This document shows positions 15,410-23,909 of a stretch of 64,000 bases of DNA, piece after piece. This DNA is from Edaphobacter lichenicola (GTDB lineage: Bacteria > Acidobacteriota > Terriglobia > Terriglobales > Acidobacteriaceae): positions 62,001-126,000 of the forward strand of contig NZ_JACHDY010000002.1 in assembly GCF_014201315.1 (NCBI RefSeq), in the 5' to 3' direction. The number at the start of each line of letters is the position of its first letter. Positions within the stretch are counted from its first letter, which is position 1. Under the pieces are notes generated by a model that was not told the origin of the DNA, made no database searches, and saw only the letters and a program-made list of their open reading frames with translations. Position numbers and translations under genes: made by a program.

Positions 15410-17349
15410 TATGCAACCTCAACTTCGGCGAGACCGAGCACATCGGCGGCGACACCGTATCGTCCGAAGGGCGCACTGACCTGAACGCCCTGCACCATGG
15501 GCTTGGCCTCGGCCAGCATCTCCTGAGCAATCTTGACGCCCTCAAGCCTGCCTGCCTCGGGCGTCAAGGCCCTGGCCATCCGCGCCATGATCTCATCCGG
15601 CATGCTTACGCGCAGATCGTTCTTCATAAACTCCGCGTTGCGCAGGCTGGTCAACGGCCAGATGCCCGCGATCACCGGAATGCGGAAGCCTTCGATCCTG
15701 CGCAGAAACTCTTCGAGCACGCGTATGTCGAAGACCGGCTGCGTGATGGCATACTCCGCACCCGCCTCTACCTTGAACGCAAACCGGCGGACCTCCTGAT
15801 CCATATCCTGCACGCCAGGGTTCGCCGCGACCGCGATGGAGAAGCCTGTGGACCCGCCAATGGAGTTGCTGCCGATGTCGAGCCCGTAGTTCAGATTGTG
15901 CACGATATTGACCAGCCCGATCGCGTCGACATCGAAGACCGCGGTCGCATTGGGATAATTGCCCAGCTTCGGCGGATCGCCCGTGAGGCAGAGAATATTC
16001 TTCAGCCCGATCGAGGACGCGCCCAGCAGATCGCTCTGAATGCTCAGCACGTTGCGGTCGCGGCAGGTGTAGTGCAGAATCGTCTCGATGCCGACGTGCT
16101 GCTGGATCTGCACGCACAGGCTCTGCGCGCTCATCCTCGCGCTGGCCCGCGGCGAGTCCGGTACGTTGATCGCATCCACGCCCAGCCGGTGCAGCTGCGT
16201 CGCGCCATCGAGCTCCTTGCTGCAGTCGATGCCCTTCGGCGGCACGATCTCCACCATCGTGACGAACTCGCCCGCCGCTACCATCGAGCCGATCTTCGAC
16301 CGTTCGGCCAGCGGCGGCGGCGAAACCTTACTCTCCTTGATGATCGTGGCCTTGCCGGTTGGGTCGCGCTGCATCACCTCGACGCCGCTCTCCATCGCGT
16401 CGAGCGCACGCAGCGAACTCTTCATCGCGCGCGTGTAGCTTGGCGTGGTTCCGCAGCATCCGCCAACAATGCTCGCGCCGGCCTTCACTAACTTGCGGGT
16501 AAAGCTGGCCATGTACTCGGGCGAGGTGAGATAGATCGTGCGCCCTTCGACGGCCCGTGGAATTCCTGCGTTGGGCATCGCAGCCAGCGGCAGCGGGGTC
16601 AGTGGCCGCATGCGCTCGATCACGCTCAACACCGTCGCCGGGCCTGCGCTGCAGTTGCATCCCACGGCGTCGGCGCCCCACTCCGTCAGCTTGATGGCGG
16701 CGGTCTCTGCCGAAGCTCCGTCCAGGCAGTTGCCCTCTTCATCGACGGTCATCATCACCACGACGCGAACTCCCGGAGCGACGCGCCGCGCTGCCAGAAT
16801 CGCCTGCTCCGCCTCGGTCAGCGAGGTCATCGTCTCCACGATCAGCAGATCGACGCCCACGCCGGGGCCGCCTTCGACCAGCGCGCGGATCTGCTCGGCG
16901 AAGGCATCCTGCGCCTCCTCGAGGCCCACCTTGCCCAGCGGCTCCAGCCTTACGCCCAGCGGCCCGATCGACCCCGCAACAAACGCCTCGCAGGCCTGCT
17001 TCTCCTGGATCTGGTTGACGCACTCCCGCGCCAGCTTGACGCCCGCCACGTTGATTGCGTGCACCTGATCCTGCAGCCCGTGCAGACCGAGGCGAAACCT
17101 GTTGCCGCCAAAGGTGTTGGTCTCGACCACCTCCGCGCCGGCCTGGAGGTATTCGTTATGGATCTCGCGCACCAACTCCGGTTGCGAGAGGTTCAGCTCG
17201 TCGTAACAGCGGTTGATGAAGACGCCGCGCGCGTACAGCATCGTGCCCATGGCTCCGTCGCACAGCACCGTTGCGCCGTCAAACAACCGGCCGGCCGCAG
17301 CATAGCCTGCAACAGACGCCAACTCCGCACTACGTACACCATCTGCCAT
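15409..17349 (-). CDS. Bifunctional homocysteine S-methyltransferase/5,10-methylenetetrahydrofolate reductase
   Basis: A two-domain YitJ-type protein of about 646 residues. The N-terminal half is a homocysteine S-methyltransferase barrel: GAMGTMLYARG near the start, ETNTFGGNR, and the zinc cysteines in GCNCSAGP and GGCCGTTP. The C-terminal half is a MetF-like FAD reductase: VEIVPPKG, CRDRN, CLTGDPP and TQPVFD. Together they could make 5-methyl-THF and use a methyl donor to convert homocysteine to methionine. ATG 17349 has GGAG six bases upstream; a TTG at 17361 is the only extension. Confidence 0.92.
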   Translation of the reverse strand: MADGVRSAELASVAGYAAAGRLFDGATVLCDGAMGTMLYARGVFINRCYDELNLSQPELVREIHNEYLQAGAEVVETNTFGGNRFRLGLHGLQDQVHAINVAGVKLARECVNQIQEKQACEAFVAGSIGPLGVRLEPLGKVGLEEAQDAFAEQIRALVEGGPGVGVDLLIVETMTSLTEAEQAILAARRVAPGVRVVVMMTVDEEGNCLDGASAETAAIKLTEWGADAVGCNCSAGPATVLSVIERMRPLTPLPLAAMPNAGIPRAVEGRTIYLTSPEYMASFTRKLVKAGASIVGGCCGTTPSYTRAMKSSLRALDAMESGVEVMQRDPTGKATIIKESKVSPPPLAERSKIGSMVAAGEFVTMVEIVPPKGIDCSKELDGATQLHRLGVDAINVPDSPRASARMSAQSLCVQIQQHVGIETILHYTCRDRNVLSIQSDLLGASSIGLKNILCLTGDPPKLGNYPNATAVFDVDAIGLVNIVHNLNYGLDIGSNSIGGSTGFSIAVAANPGVQDMDQEVRRFAFKVEAGAEYAITQPVFDIRVLEEFLRRIEGFRIPVIAGIWPLTSLRNAEFMKNDLRVSMPDEIMARMARALTPEAGRLEGVKIAQEMLAEAKPMVQGVQVSAPFGRYGVAADVLGLAEVEVA

Positions 17350-17529
17350 AACCGTCTCCAAGTGTTCTCACCATCTTAAGCCACTCGGCGGACCTGCTCC
17401 AAACTAAGAAAATTCAACCCTTTGCCGATTTCTCCCAAACCGCGGACTGGCCGAGTCCTTTGTTATACTCGGCAGATAGCCGTTGGCCGCCAGATTATGC
17501 CGCAGCGCTCAGGTTGGAGTTAGTTACCG

Positions 17530-19083
17530 TTGACGAATCGAAGTCTCTTTACCCAGTCTCTCCGTGCCCAGATCTTCTGCGGCTTCCTGATCGCCGCTGT
17601 CACGCTGGGACTTACAGCCTGCGGCCCGTACTACTACAAGTTTCCCCAGTTTCCCTTCGCCAACCGGCCGATTCCGCCCAGCAAGCTTGCCCAACGCGTG
17701 ATGGTGGGCGTCACGGCGAACGGCGGCACCAGCGGCAGCCTGCAGATCCTCGATGCGAAGCGTGACCTGCGCAACAACGTCGAGAACACCCGGACGTCGT
17801 TCTCGATCAGCGGCTACTCCTCCGGCTATCCCAACCTCATCCTCAACTTCCCCTCTGAGATCGCCGGGTACGTCTACTCCAACACTCTGGGCGACGTGCA
17901 GATCATCAACTATGGCACCGAGTCCGCCACCGGTTCTGCCGGCACCTTCCCGGCCAGGTCCACCAGCATCGCTGTCCCGCCAACCTTCGGCCACGTCTAC
18001 TCGGCCGAAGAGGGCGCCGGCCTACTCGGGATCATCGACAAGACCACGGGAGGGACCTACGCGCTCAACCTGCCGAATGTCTTCCAGGTCGTTGTCAACC
18101 AGGGCGACACGGTCATCCTGGCGATGGTCCGCAACTCCAACTCGCTCTACCGCGTCATCAAGCTGAACGCCAGCCAGTACACCACCTCAACCGCCGCAAT
18201 TGCCGCGATTGGCGCGGTCGACTGCCAGCCCTTCAACCTTCCTATCTACTGCGTCATCCCGGTCAACACCGGAAGCAATACGAGCGCCTTCGACCGGCCC
18301 GCTGGAGCCTACTTCTCCCTCGACGGCAACACGGTCTACGTTCTCAACTGTGGCGCAGAGTGCGGTGGAACCACCTCCAGCATCACCTACCTGCTGCCGG
18401 GCGCGCTCCAGGTCAACAGCTACACCAACAGCACCGTCCCGGCACAGCAGAACCCCAACGCCTTCTCCTCCAATCTCCCGGTCCCAGGCGGGGTTACAAC
18501 GGCAGTCTCGGATGGAAATAATCTTTACGTAGCCGGTCAGCAGCGGCAGCCCGACGGCCTCTTTGCCGGCAACCTCTCCATCATCAGCCTCGCGACCAAC
18601 GCTGTCACCAGCACCGTCTCCATCTCCGACGGCACTCACACCAAGATTCTCTTCGCCGACGACAATACGCTGTGGATCGGCTCCCAGCTCTGCGCCACCG
18701 GCGAGCGCGCGGCCCGTGCCGCCCAGCAGATCGCAACCGGCCAGGCCACCGACCAGAGCGCCAACTACAACTGCCTCACCCGCGTGGTTCTGCCGTCGGG
18801 TTCCACCGGGGCCAGCGCATTCATCGTTCCTGCGGTCACACAGAGCGCAACGTCGCCGGTCGTCGTCCCTTACCCCAACACGAACCAGAACCAGTACTAC
18901 TATGGCGACCTGACCGGCCTCTGCTGGGTCCAGGGCTTCCACAAGGTCTACACCGCCTACGGTGGACAGGTCCACGTCTTCAACACTACGGACGGCTCCG
19001 AGATCAACAACGCCAATGTTACCGTTCAGGGAACAGCGCTCGACGTTGCCTACCTGGACGCTGTCACCGACGCAGCCAACTAA
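17530..19083 (+). CDS. Predicted lipoprotein with beta-propeller-like repeats
   Basis: A 517-residue exported protein. The N-terminus has a signal sequence ending in a lipobox (TLGLTAC), so it is probably anchored to a membrane by lipid. The rest is rich in short beta-strands separated by Gly/Asn/Asp turns, with repeated motifs such as GYVYSNTLGDVQIIN, NTVYVLNCG and NNLYVAG, resembling YVTN/NHL-type beta-propellers. A pair of cysteines (CGAEC) lies mid-protein. Function unknown; surface adhesion or scaffolding is only a guess. Start is TTG 17530 with GGAG ten bases upstream. Confidence 0.72.
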   Translation: MTNRSLFTQSLRAQIFCGFLIAAVTLGLTACGPYYYKFPQFPFANRPIPPSKLAQRVMVGVTANGGTSGSLQILDAKRDLRNNVENTRTSFSISGYSSGYPNLILNFPSEIAGYVYSNTLGDVQIINYGTESATGSAGTFPARSTSIAVPPTFGHVYSAEEGAGLLGIIDKTTGGTYALNLPNVFQVVVNQGDTVILAMVRNSNSLYRVIKLNASQYTTSTAAIAAIGAVDCQPFNLPIYCVIPVNTGSNTSAFDRPAGAYFSLDGNTVYVLNCGAECGGTTSSITYLLPGALQVNSYTNSTVPAQQNPNAFSSNLPVPGGVTTAVSDGNNLYVAGQQRQPDGLFAGNLSIISLATNAVTSTVSISDGTHTKILFADDNTLWIGSQLCATGERAARAAQQIATGQATDQSANYNCLTRVVLPSGSTGASAFIVPAVTQSATSPVVVPYPNTNQNQYYYGDLTGLCWVQGFHKVYTAYGGQVHVFNTTDGSEINNANVTVQGTALDVAYLDAVTDAAN

Positions 19084-19208
19084 GGGTGTAGGGTGTAGTG
19101 CTCAGGGTGTAAAGCCTAGGGCTCGGGCAGGGGAGAGAGGCAGGATCTTCCTTGGACCTAAACCCTGCACCCTAAACCCTGCACCCTAAGCCCTGCACCC
19201 TAAGCCCC
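19083..19208. repeat. Inverted arrays of heptamer repeats before bshB1
   Basis: The first array, from 19083, consists of AGGGTGT-type heptamers (19083, 19090, 19104, with degenerate units at 19097, 19111 and 19118). After a 35-bp spacer, a second array of seven heptamers alternating AAACCCT/GCACCCT fills 19160-19208. The arrays are complementary in sense (AGGGTG against CACCCT) and could fold into a long imperfect hairpin. The second array ends one base before the bshB1 ATG. Confidence 0.9.
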
Positions 19209-19209
19209 T

Positions 19210-19941
19210 ATGTCCTCGCCCGCTCAACTCGACATCCTCGCTATTGCAGCCCATCGCGACGACGTCGAGCAGACCTGCGGCGGCACTCTGATGGCCATGC
19301 ACGCCCGCGGCTGGACCACCGGCATCCTCGATCTCACCCAGGGCGAGTCAGGCACCCGCGGCACCGCCGCCGACCGTGAAGCCGAGGCCAACGCCGCCGC
19401 CCGCATCCTCAACGTCGCCCATCGCGAGGCTCTCGACCTTCCCGACGGCAACATAGAGAACACCCTGGCCAACCGCCTCAAACTGGCCGCCGTCCTCCGC
19501 CGCCTGCGCCCCCGCGTCGTGATCCTTCCCTACTGGCAGGGCCGTCATCCCGACCACTACACCTCGGCCACGCTGGGCTATGAAGCCTGCTTCGTCAGCG
19601 GCCTCGCCAAGGTCGTAACGCCCGGCGCCCCCCACCCGCCGCATCGGCCCTACAAGATCCTCTACGCTAGCCTCTACGCCGACGTGCGCCCCACCTTCGT
19701 CGTCGACATCACGCCCTTTGCCGAGCAGCGCCTGCAGTCTCTGCTGGCCTACCGCTCGCAATACGGCGCGCAGCCTGAAGGCACTGGCCTCTTCGTCCCC
19801 GAGGAGGAGATTCGCGAGCGAACCTTCGCCACCGCCCGCCACTACGGCCTGCTGGCTGGAGTCCGCTACGCCGAGCCTTTTGTTCAGAAGGAAGTAAGTC
19901 TTGTTGATGACATCATGACCCTTCCTGTCCAATCAATCTAG
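19210..19941 (+). CDS. BshB1-like PIG-L deacetylase (bacillithiol pathway)
   Basis: Zinc-dependent N-acetylglucosaminyl-malate deacetylase type, 243 residues. Zinc ligands are seen in AHRDDVEQ (usually AHPDD; the proline is arginine here, the His and Asp residues are kept) and in WQGRHPDHYTS. The C-terminal GVRYAEPFVQKE is typical of BshB1. Such enzymes perform the second step of bacillithiol synthesis. No bshA or bshC is in the window, so the pathway link is family-based. The ATG has no Shine-Dalgarno: the 49 bases upstream are heptamer repeats. Confidence 0.75.
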   Translation: MSSPAQLDILAIAAHRDDVEQTCGGTLMAMHARGWTTGILDLTQGESGTRGTAADREAEANAAARILNVAHREALDLPDGNIENTLANRLKLAAVLRRLRPRVVILPYWQGRHPDHYTSATLGYEACFVSGLAKVVTPGAPHPPHRPYKILYASLYADVRPTFVVDITPFAEQRLQSLLAYRSQYGAQPEGTGLFVPEEEIRERTFATARHYGLLAGVRYAEPFVQKEVSLVDDIMTLPVQSI

Positions 19942-20035
19942 CCACGAATATTATTGTCTCCGCAATCCGTTCCGCCCTGCGCCTCGTCATCACAACGAGG
20001 TGCAGCCAGCAACGTGCATTGAGGAGAGGTACATC

Positions 20036-20977
20036 GTGGAAAAAAAGCTAAATGACTTGATAGACAAAGCCCTGTCCCGCCGAAAGTTTTTGGCCGGAGC
20101 AGGGACGGCCGCTGCCGGAGCAATGATTATCGGTTGCAACAACAGCACACCAGCACCCACCACCACACCCACACCGACGCCAACCCCGCTCGACATCCCT
20201 GACAACGACATTCTGAACTTCGCCCTCAACCTCGAATATCTTGAGGCCGAGTTCTACCTCTACGCCGCGACCGGAGCCGGTCTCTCCTCCGCCGATGCAC
20301 TCACCGGGGCAGGTACCACGATCGTTCCTGCGGGCATTAAGGCAGTTCCGTGGACCAGCCCAGTCTTCGCTCAGTACGCCGCCGAGATCGCACAGGATGA
20401 GCTGAATCACGTTCGCTTCCTCCAGGCAGCCATCACGGGCAACAAGGGAACTCCAGTTCCCCGTCCTGCTCTCGACCTTACCTTCTTCGGTCCGCTGGCT
20501 GTCGCAGCCAAGATCACCACCTCCCCCACCTTCAATCCCTTCGACGGCAACAACGACTTCCTTATCGGAGCCTTTGTCTTCGAAGATGTCGGGGTTACGG
20601 CTTACAGCGGCGCCGCTCCTCTGCTTGCCAACAACAACATCCTGACCGCCGCCGCCGGTATCCAGGCGACGGAGGCCTATCACGCTGCCGAGATCCGCAC
20701 CCTGATCACTGCCGTAGATGGCGCGGCCGGAAATCAGACCTACACCACCATTGCCAACCAGGTGTCTGCTCTCCGCGCCACGCTCGGCGGAGGAAAAGAG
20801 ACCCCACTCAGCGTCTCCAGCATCGTTGCTGCTGATCCTACTTACGCCATCGCCTTCGGTCGCACAACCGATCAGGTTCTGCACATCGTATACGGCGCGG
20901 CGGGCGGAGCAGGCCTCTCCAAAGGCGGCTTCTTCCCCAATGGACTCAACGGCAAAATCACAGCGACAGCTTCCTAA
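20036..20977 (+). CDS. Tat-exported ferritin-like domain protein 1
   Basis: 313 residues. A twin-arginine signal (SRRKFLAGAG) is followed by a lipobox-like IIGC and a Thr/Pro spacer. The ferritin-like four-helix domain (PF13668 type) then begins with DILNFALNLEYLEAEFY and continues with the metal-ligand helices AQDELNHVRFL (E-x2-H), FEDVGVTAY and EAYHAAEIR. It probably binds a di-iron or other metal centre outside the cytoplasm; its substrate is unknown. Start GTG 20036 has GAGGAGAGG seven bases upstream. It pairs with a paralogue 13 bp downstream. Confidence 0.82.
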   Translation: MEKKLNDLIDKALSRRKFLAGAGTAAAGAMIIGCNNSTPAPTTTPTPTPTPLDIPDNDILNFALNLEYLEAEFYLYAATGAGLSSADALTGAGTTIVPAGIKAVPWTSPVFAQYAAEIAQDELNHVRFLQAAITGNKGTPVPRPALDLTFFGPLAVAAKITTSPTFNPFDGNNDFLIGAFVFEDVGVTAYSGAAPLLANNNILTAAAGIQATEAYHAAEIRTLITAVDGAAGNQTYTTIANQVSALRATLGGGKETPLSVSSIVAADPTYAIAFGRTTDQVLHIVYGAAGGAGLSKGGFFPNGLNGKITATAS

Positions 20978-20990
20978 GGACGGAGACATC

Positions 20991-22010
20991 ATGGCAACTT
21001 TAGAGACACAGCAACTCGACGAAATTATCGTAAGTACCCGCCGAAAGATGCTCACCAAGGGAGGCGCCGCGCTCGCCGCTCTTGCCTTCGGCGCAACGGC
21101 AACCCCTAAAAAAGCAGAGGCCCAGTCGGCTACGATCGGCGACTCGGACATCCTCAACTTCGCCCTCAACCTGGAGTATCTCGAGGCGCAGTTCTACAAC
21201 CTCGCGGTCTACGGCGTCACCATCGACAAGCTGTCGACGCCGATTCCCGTCAGCGTCAACGGCAACGCCGCTGGAACCGTTACTCTGAGCCCGACCTTCG
21301 CCAAAGTGCCTTTCTCGCTTTCCTACGTCCAGGCCTATGCCACGGAAACCGCAACGGAAGAAGGCAAGCACGTCCTCTTCCTCCAGAGCGCTCTCGGCGC
21401 CAAGGCAGTCTCGATGCCCAACATCGATCTGTACAACTCCTTCAACGCCCTTGCCGCAGCAGCGCTCATCGGACCCTCCTTCAACCCCTTCGCAAACGAC
21501 GCTAACTTCCTGATCGGGGCCTATATCTTCGAGGACGTGGGAGTCTCCGCCTATGGTGGAGCCGCCGCCCTGATCTCTGACAAGGTCAATGTCCTCCCGG
21601 CTGCAGTAGGTATCCACGCCGTCGAGGCATATCACGCCGGTCTCATCCGCACCACCATCAATGGACTCGATGGCGGCGGTGGCACCGGACCGCTCAGCAC
21701 GCTGACTCAGATGATCTCGGCAGCGCGTTCTTCGCTGGCGAATCCCGATCCCACCAAACCGATCACGACTCCGTTCGTCACCTTCACAGGCTCAGCGGCA
21801 GACGACATCGGAATCACCACAACCCCGGTCGCGCTCAACACCGCCACCGCGAACATCACCGCATCCACCATCGTCGACTGCGACCAGAACTCGCTGGGCT
21901 GGTCCCGCAATACCTCCCAGATCCTCGCAATCGTCACCGGCACGAAACCAACAGATACGGTCCATCAGGGAGTCTTCTTCCCCAATGGCCTCAACGGTCT
22001 CATCGCTTAG
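20991..22010 (+). CDS. Tat-exported ferritin-like domain protein 2
   Basis: A 339-residue paralogue of the preceding gene. It has a weaker twin-arginine leader (STRRKMLTKGG) ending at an AEA cleavage site and no lipobox, so it is probably free in the periplasm whereas its partner may be anchored. The ferritin-like helices are kept: DILNFALNLEYLEAQFY, EEGKHVLFL, FEDVGVSAY and EAYHAGLIR. Both proteins end in nearly the same G-x-FFPNGLNG motif. ATG 20991 has AAGGACGGAG upstream. The 13-bp spacing from the first gene and a terminator just after this one make a two-gene operon. Confidence 0.82.
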   Translation: MATLETQQLDEIIVSTRRKMLTKGGAALAALAFGATATPKKAEAQSATIGDSDILNFALNLEYLEAQFYNLAVYGVTIDKLSTPIPVSVNGNAAGTVTLSPTFAKVPFSLSYVQAYATETATEEGKHVLFLQSALGAKAVSMPNIDLYNSFNALAAAALIGPSFNPFANDANFLIGAYIFEDVGVSAYGGAAALISDKVNVLPAAVGIHAVEAYHAGLIRTTINGLDGGGGTGPLSTLTQMISAARSSLANPDPTKPITTPFVTFTGSAADDIGITTTPVALNTATANITASTIVDCDQNSLGWSRNTSQILAIVTGTKPTDTVHQGVFFPNGLNGLIA

Positions 22011-22032
22011 TTCCATTACTCGTATCAACAAG

Positions 22033-22064
22033 AGCCGCGGCCTACAAAGCTGCGGCTTTTCTTG
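22033..22064 (+). terminator. Intrinsic terminator of the ferritin-like operon
   Basis: Stem AGCCGCGGC / GCTGCGGCT (one G-T pair), 7-base loop, then TTTTCTTGTTT. It lies 22 bp after the stop of the second ferritin-like gene. Confidence 0.85.
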
Positions 22065-22084
22065 TTTCTATTGTTCAAAGACCT

Positions 22085-22705
22085 TCAAACAATCACTCGC
22101 GCTCGCAGCCGCCGCCGCACAAACCCCACCACCTCGTCCGTCACATAGATCGGCGGCCGTATCGGCAGCACTGGCGTTCCCTCTACCAGCTTCAGCGAAA
22201 CACCCTTCCACTCGGGCCTTCCCAGCACGCCCTCTGGCACCAGCACGGCATCGGCGCGATCCAGAAAGTACTTCGCCGAATCTTTGAAGTCCGCCGTCTC
22301 GGGATCGAGCACGCTCAGATAAAGATCTGGCCTCAGGAATCGCAGGATGCTGTTCGACTCGATCACCACGTTCTCCGCTCGCTCGATCTCCTTGCGAATG
22401 CGCGGCATCGCCTCAGACAGATCGCCCTGCCGCGTCCTCACCCAAAATGACCGCGCCGCACCCGCCGCCAGATAGCGTCCCGAATCCGTCGTTGCATCTC
22501 CCCCCGGGCGCTCTTCACTCACCGCAACCGTATGTTCGGCGGTCTCGCAGTCGCAGGGCTCACCATTGGCCGAGCACATCCCATGCCCGAACTGCGTGAT
22601 CTTGAACGCGGTCCAATGCATCTCCGGCATCGCGGCAACCAGACCTGCCACGACGCTGGTCTTTCCGATGTTTCTTGTATGCCCGCCAGCCACCATAATC
22701 GCCAT
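22085..22705 (-). CDS. P-loop NTPase of unknown function (MobB/CobB-like)
   Basis: 206 residues. The N-terminal Walker A-like motif GGHTRNIGKTS (residues 7-17) resembles MobB and dethiobiotin synthetase/CobB-type P-loops. A cysteine cluster C-x6-C-x-C (CSANGEPCDC, about residues 44-53) follows and may bind a metal or cluster. Later motifs VVIESNSIL and LSVLDPET are typical of SIMIBI-class folds. No molybdenum cofactor genes are nearby, so I do not assign it to that pathway. It converges on the ferritin-like operon and is upstream of repeat copy C. Confidence 0.7.
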   Translation of the reverse strand: MAIMVAGGHTRNIGKTSVVAGLVAAMPEMHWTAFKITQFGHGMCSANGEPCDCETAEHTVAVSEERPGGDATTDSGRYLAAGAARSFWVRTRQGDLSEAMPRIRKEIERAENVVIESNSILRFLRPDLYLSVLDPETADFKDSAKYFLDRADAVLVPEGVLGRPEWKGVSLKLVEGTPVLPIRPPIYVTDEVVGFVRRRLRARVIV

Positions 22706-22732
22706 CTAGCACCACGCGTTCCACTAATTTTA

Positions 22733-22924
22733 GTCCTGCCGGACGGGCCCACTGCGCGTGGGGCGGGCGTTCGCACGCCTTTTTAGAGCTTCGCGTGGTC
22801 ATCCCGTTGGTCGGAGGGAAGATGATTCCGACCAACGGGAGGACTCATGCTGATGAGTTTGCCACGACCGGTATACGCGTCACGAAGTGACCGCCCCACG
22901 CGCAGTGGGCCCGTCCGGCAGGAC
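22733..22924. repeat. Nested inverted-repeat element, copy C (full, perfect arms)
   Basis: This is the best-preserved member, 192 bp. Outer arms 22733-22766 and 22891-22924 are perfectly complementary over 34 nt. A central hairpin pairs TCCCGTTGGTCGGA (22802-22815) with its exact complement at 22827-22840. The left flank holds GGCGTTCGCACGCC followed by TTTTT, and the right flank holds GTATACGCGTCACGAAGTGAC. The element ends four bases from the lpxD stop codon and lies between two minus-strand genes. Confidence 0.92.
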
Positions 22925-22928
22925 AGCT

Positions 22929-23867
22929 TTAACGCCGCTTCAACCGCGCAAGATCCCGCAGATACTCCTTCAAAGGCCGCGCCGGCCGTCCCCAGAACAC
23001 CTCGCCCGGCCCGCGCATCTTCTTCCCGCTCAGCACTCCCGCTCCGCCGCCAAGAATCACTCCCGCCCCCACCGTTGCATGCTCTCCAATCCCGACCTGC
23101 CCACCCAGAATCGCGCCATCCTCCACCACACTCGACCCTGAGATCCCCGTCTGCGCCGCGATAATCACGTTCTTCCCAATCACACAGTTATGCCCGATAT
23201 GCACCAGGTTATCGATCTTCGTTCCACGCCCGATCCGCGTCTCCCCCAGCGCACCACGATCAATCGTAGTATTCGCGCCAATCTCGACATCGTCCTCCAC
23301 CACCAGCCGCCCCTGCTGCGGAAAGATCAGATACTCTCCCGTCTCCGCACTCCGCACATACCCAAACCCCGTCGATCCCAGCACGGCTCCAGCCTGCACC
23401 ACCACGCGGTCCCCCAGCACCGTCCCTGCATAGATCGTCACCCGCGCACCAATCTCGCATCCACTCCCTATCACCACGCCATCACCAAGCACAGCACTCG
23501 GCCCAACCGCCGTTCCAACACCAATCGCCACTCTCTGCCCCACCACGGCCGAAGCATGCACTCCCGCCCTAACTCCGCTGACACTAAGTCTTCGCGCCAC
23601 CAGCGCAAACGCATACCTCGCATCCGCCACCCACAACACCCGCGGGTCCGGCGTCCGATAGGGCTGCATCTCCGCCGACTCCAGCTTCCTGCTCGCCAGA
23701 ATCACCCCAGCCTTCGACCGCAGCGCCCTGCCCAGCGCCTCCCCTTCGACCGCAAACACAACCGAGTTCTCGCCCGCATCCTCGATACTCGAGACCGAGG
23801 TAACCTCCACCTCCAGCAGCGGCGCGCTCACCCCAACCCAGTCCGCGATCTTGCTCATCGTTGTCAT
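22929..23867 (-). CDS. lpxD: UDP-3-O-acylglucosamine N-acyltransferase
   Basis: Adds the N-linked hydroxyacyl chain in lipid A synthesis. The 312-residue protein has the short N-terminal uridine-binding domain, then a long left-handed parallel beta-helix of hexapeptide repeats ([20 protein letters not shown] and onward), and a C-terminal helical tail ending [10 protein letters not shown]. The probable catalytic histidine is in HIGHNCVIG. Start ATG 23867 has GGGGAG upstream. It follows lpxL with a short gap, forming a lipid A acylation pair. Confidence 0.92.
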   Translation of the reverse strand: MTTMSKIADWVGVSAPLLEVEVTSVSSIEDAGENSVVFAVEGEALGRALRSKAGVILASRKLESAEMQPYRTPDPRVLWVADARYAFALVARRLSVSGVRAGVHASAVVGQRVAIGVGTAVGPSAVLGDGVVIGSGCEIGARVTIYAGTVLGDRVVVQAGAVLGSTGFGYVRSAETGEYLIFPQQGRLVVEDDVEIGANTTIDRGALGETRIGRGTKIDNLVHIGHNCVIGKNVIIAAQTGISGSSVVEDGAILGGQVGIGEHATVGAGVILGGGAGVLSGKKMRGPGEVFWGRPARPLKEYLRDLARLKRR

Positions 23868-23875
23868 CAATAGCT

Positions 23876-23909
23876 CCCCGCCATCAGTAGATCCCCGCCA
23901 TCAGTAGAT
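23876..23909. repeat. 17-bp perfect tandem duplication at the lpxL-lpxD junction
   Basis: CCCCGCCATCAGTAGAT occurs twice in a row, followed by CCCC. The lpxL stop codon lies in the second unit, and the first unit supplies part of the lpxD ribosome-binding region (GGGGAG on the minus strand), so copy-number change would alter the lpxL-lpxD spacing. Confidence 0.9.

Noticed and set aside
22560-22835. Frames over the repeat elements encoding RSSKKACERPPHAQWARPAG (also at 47192 and 59114, minus strand)
   Set aside because: They are translations of the inverted-repeat elements; the shared peptide follows from the DNA repeat, there is no consistent start, and no conserved length.
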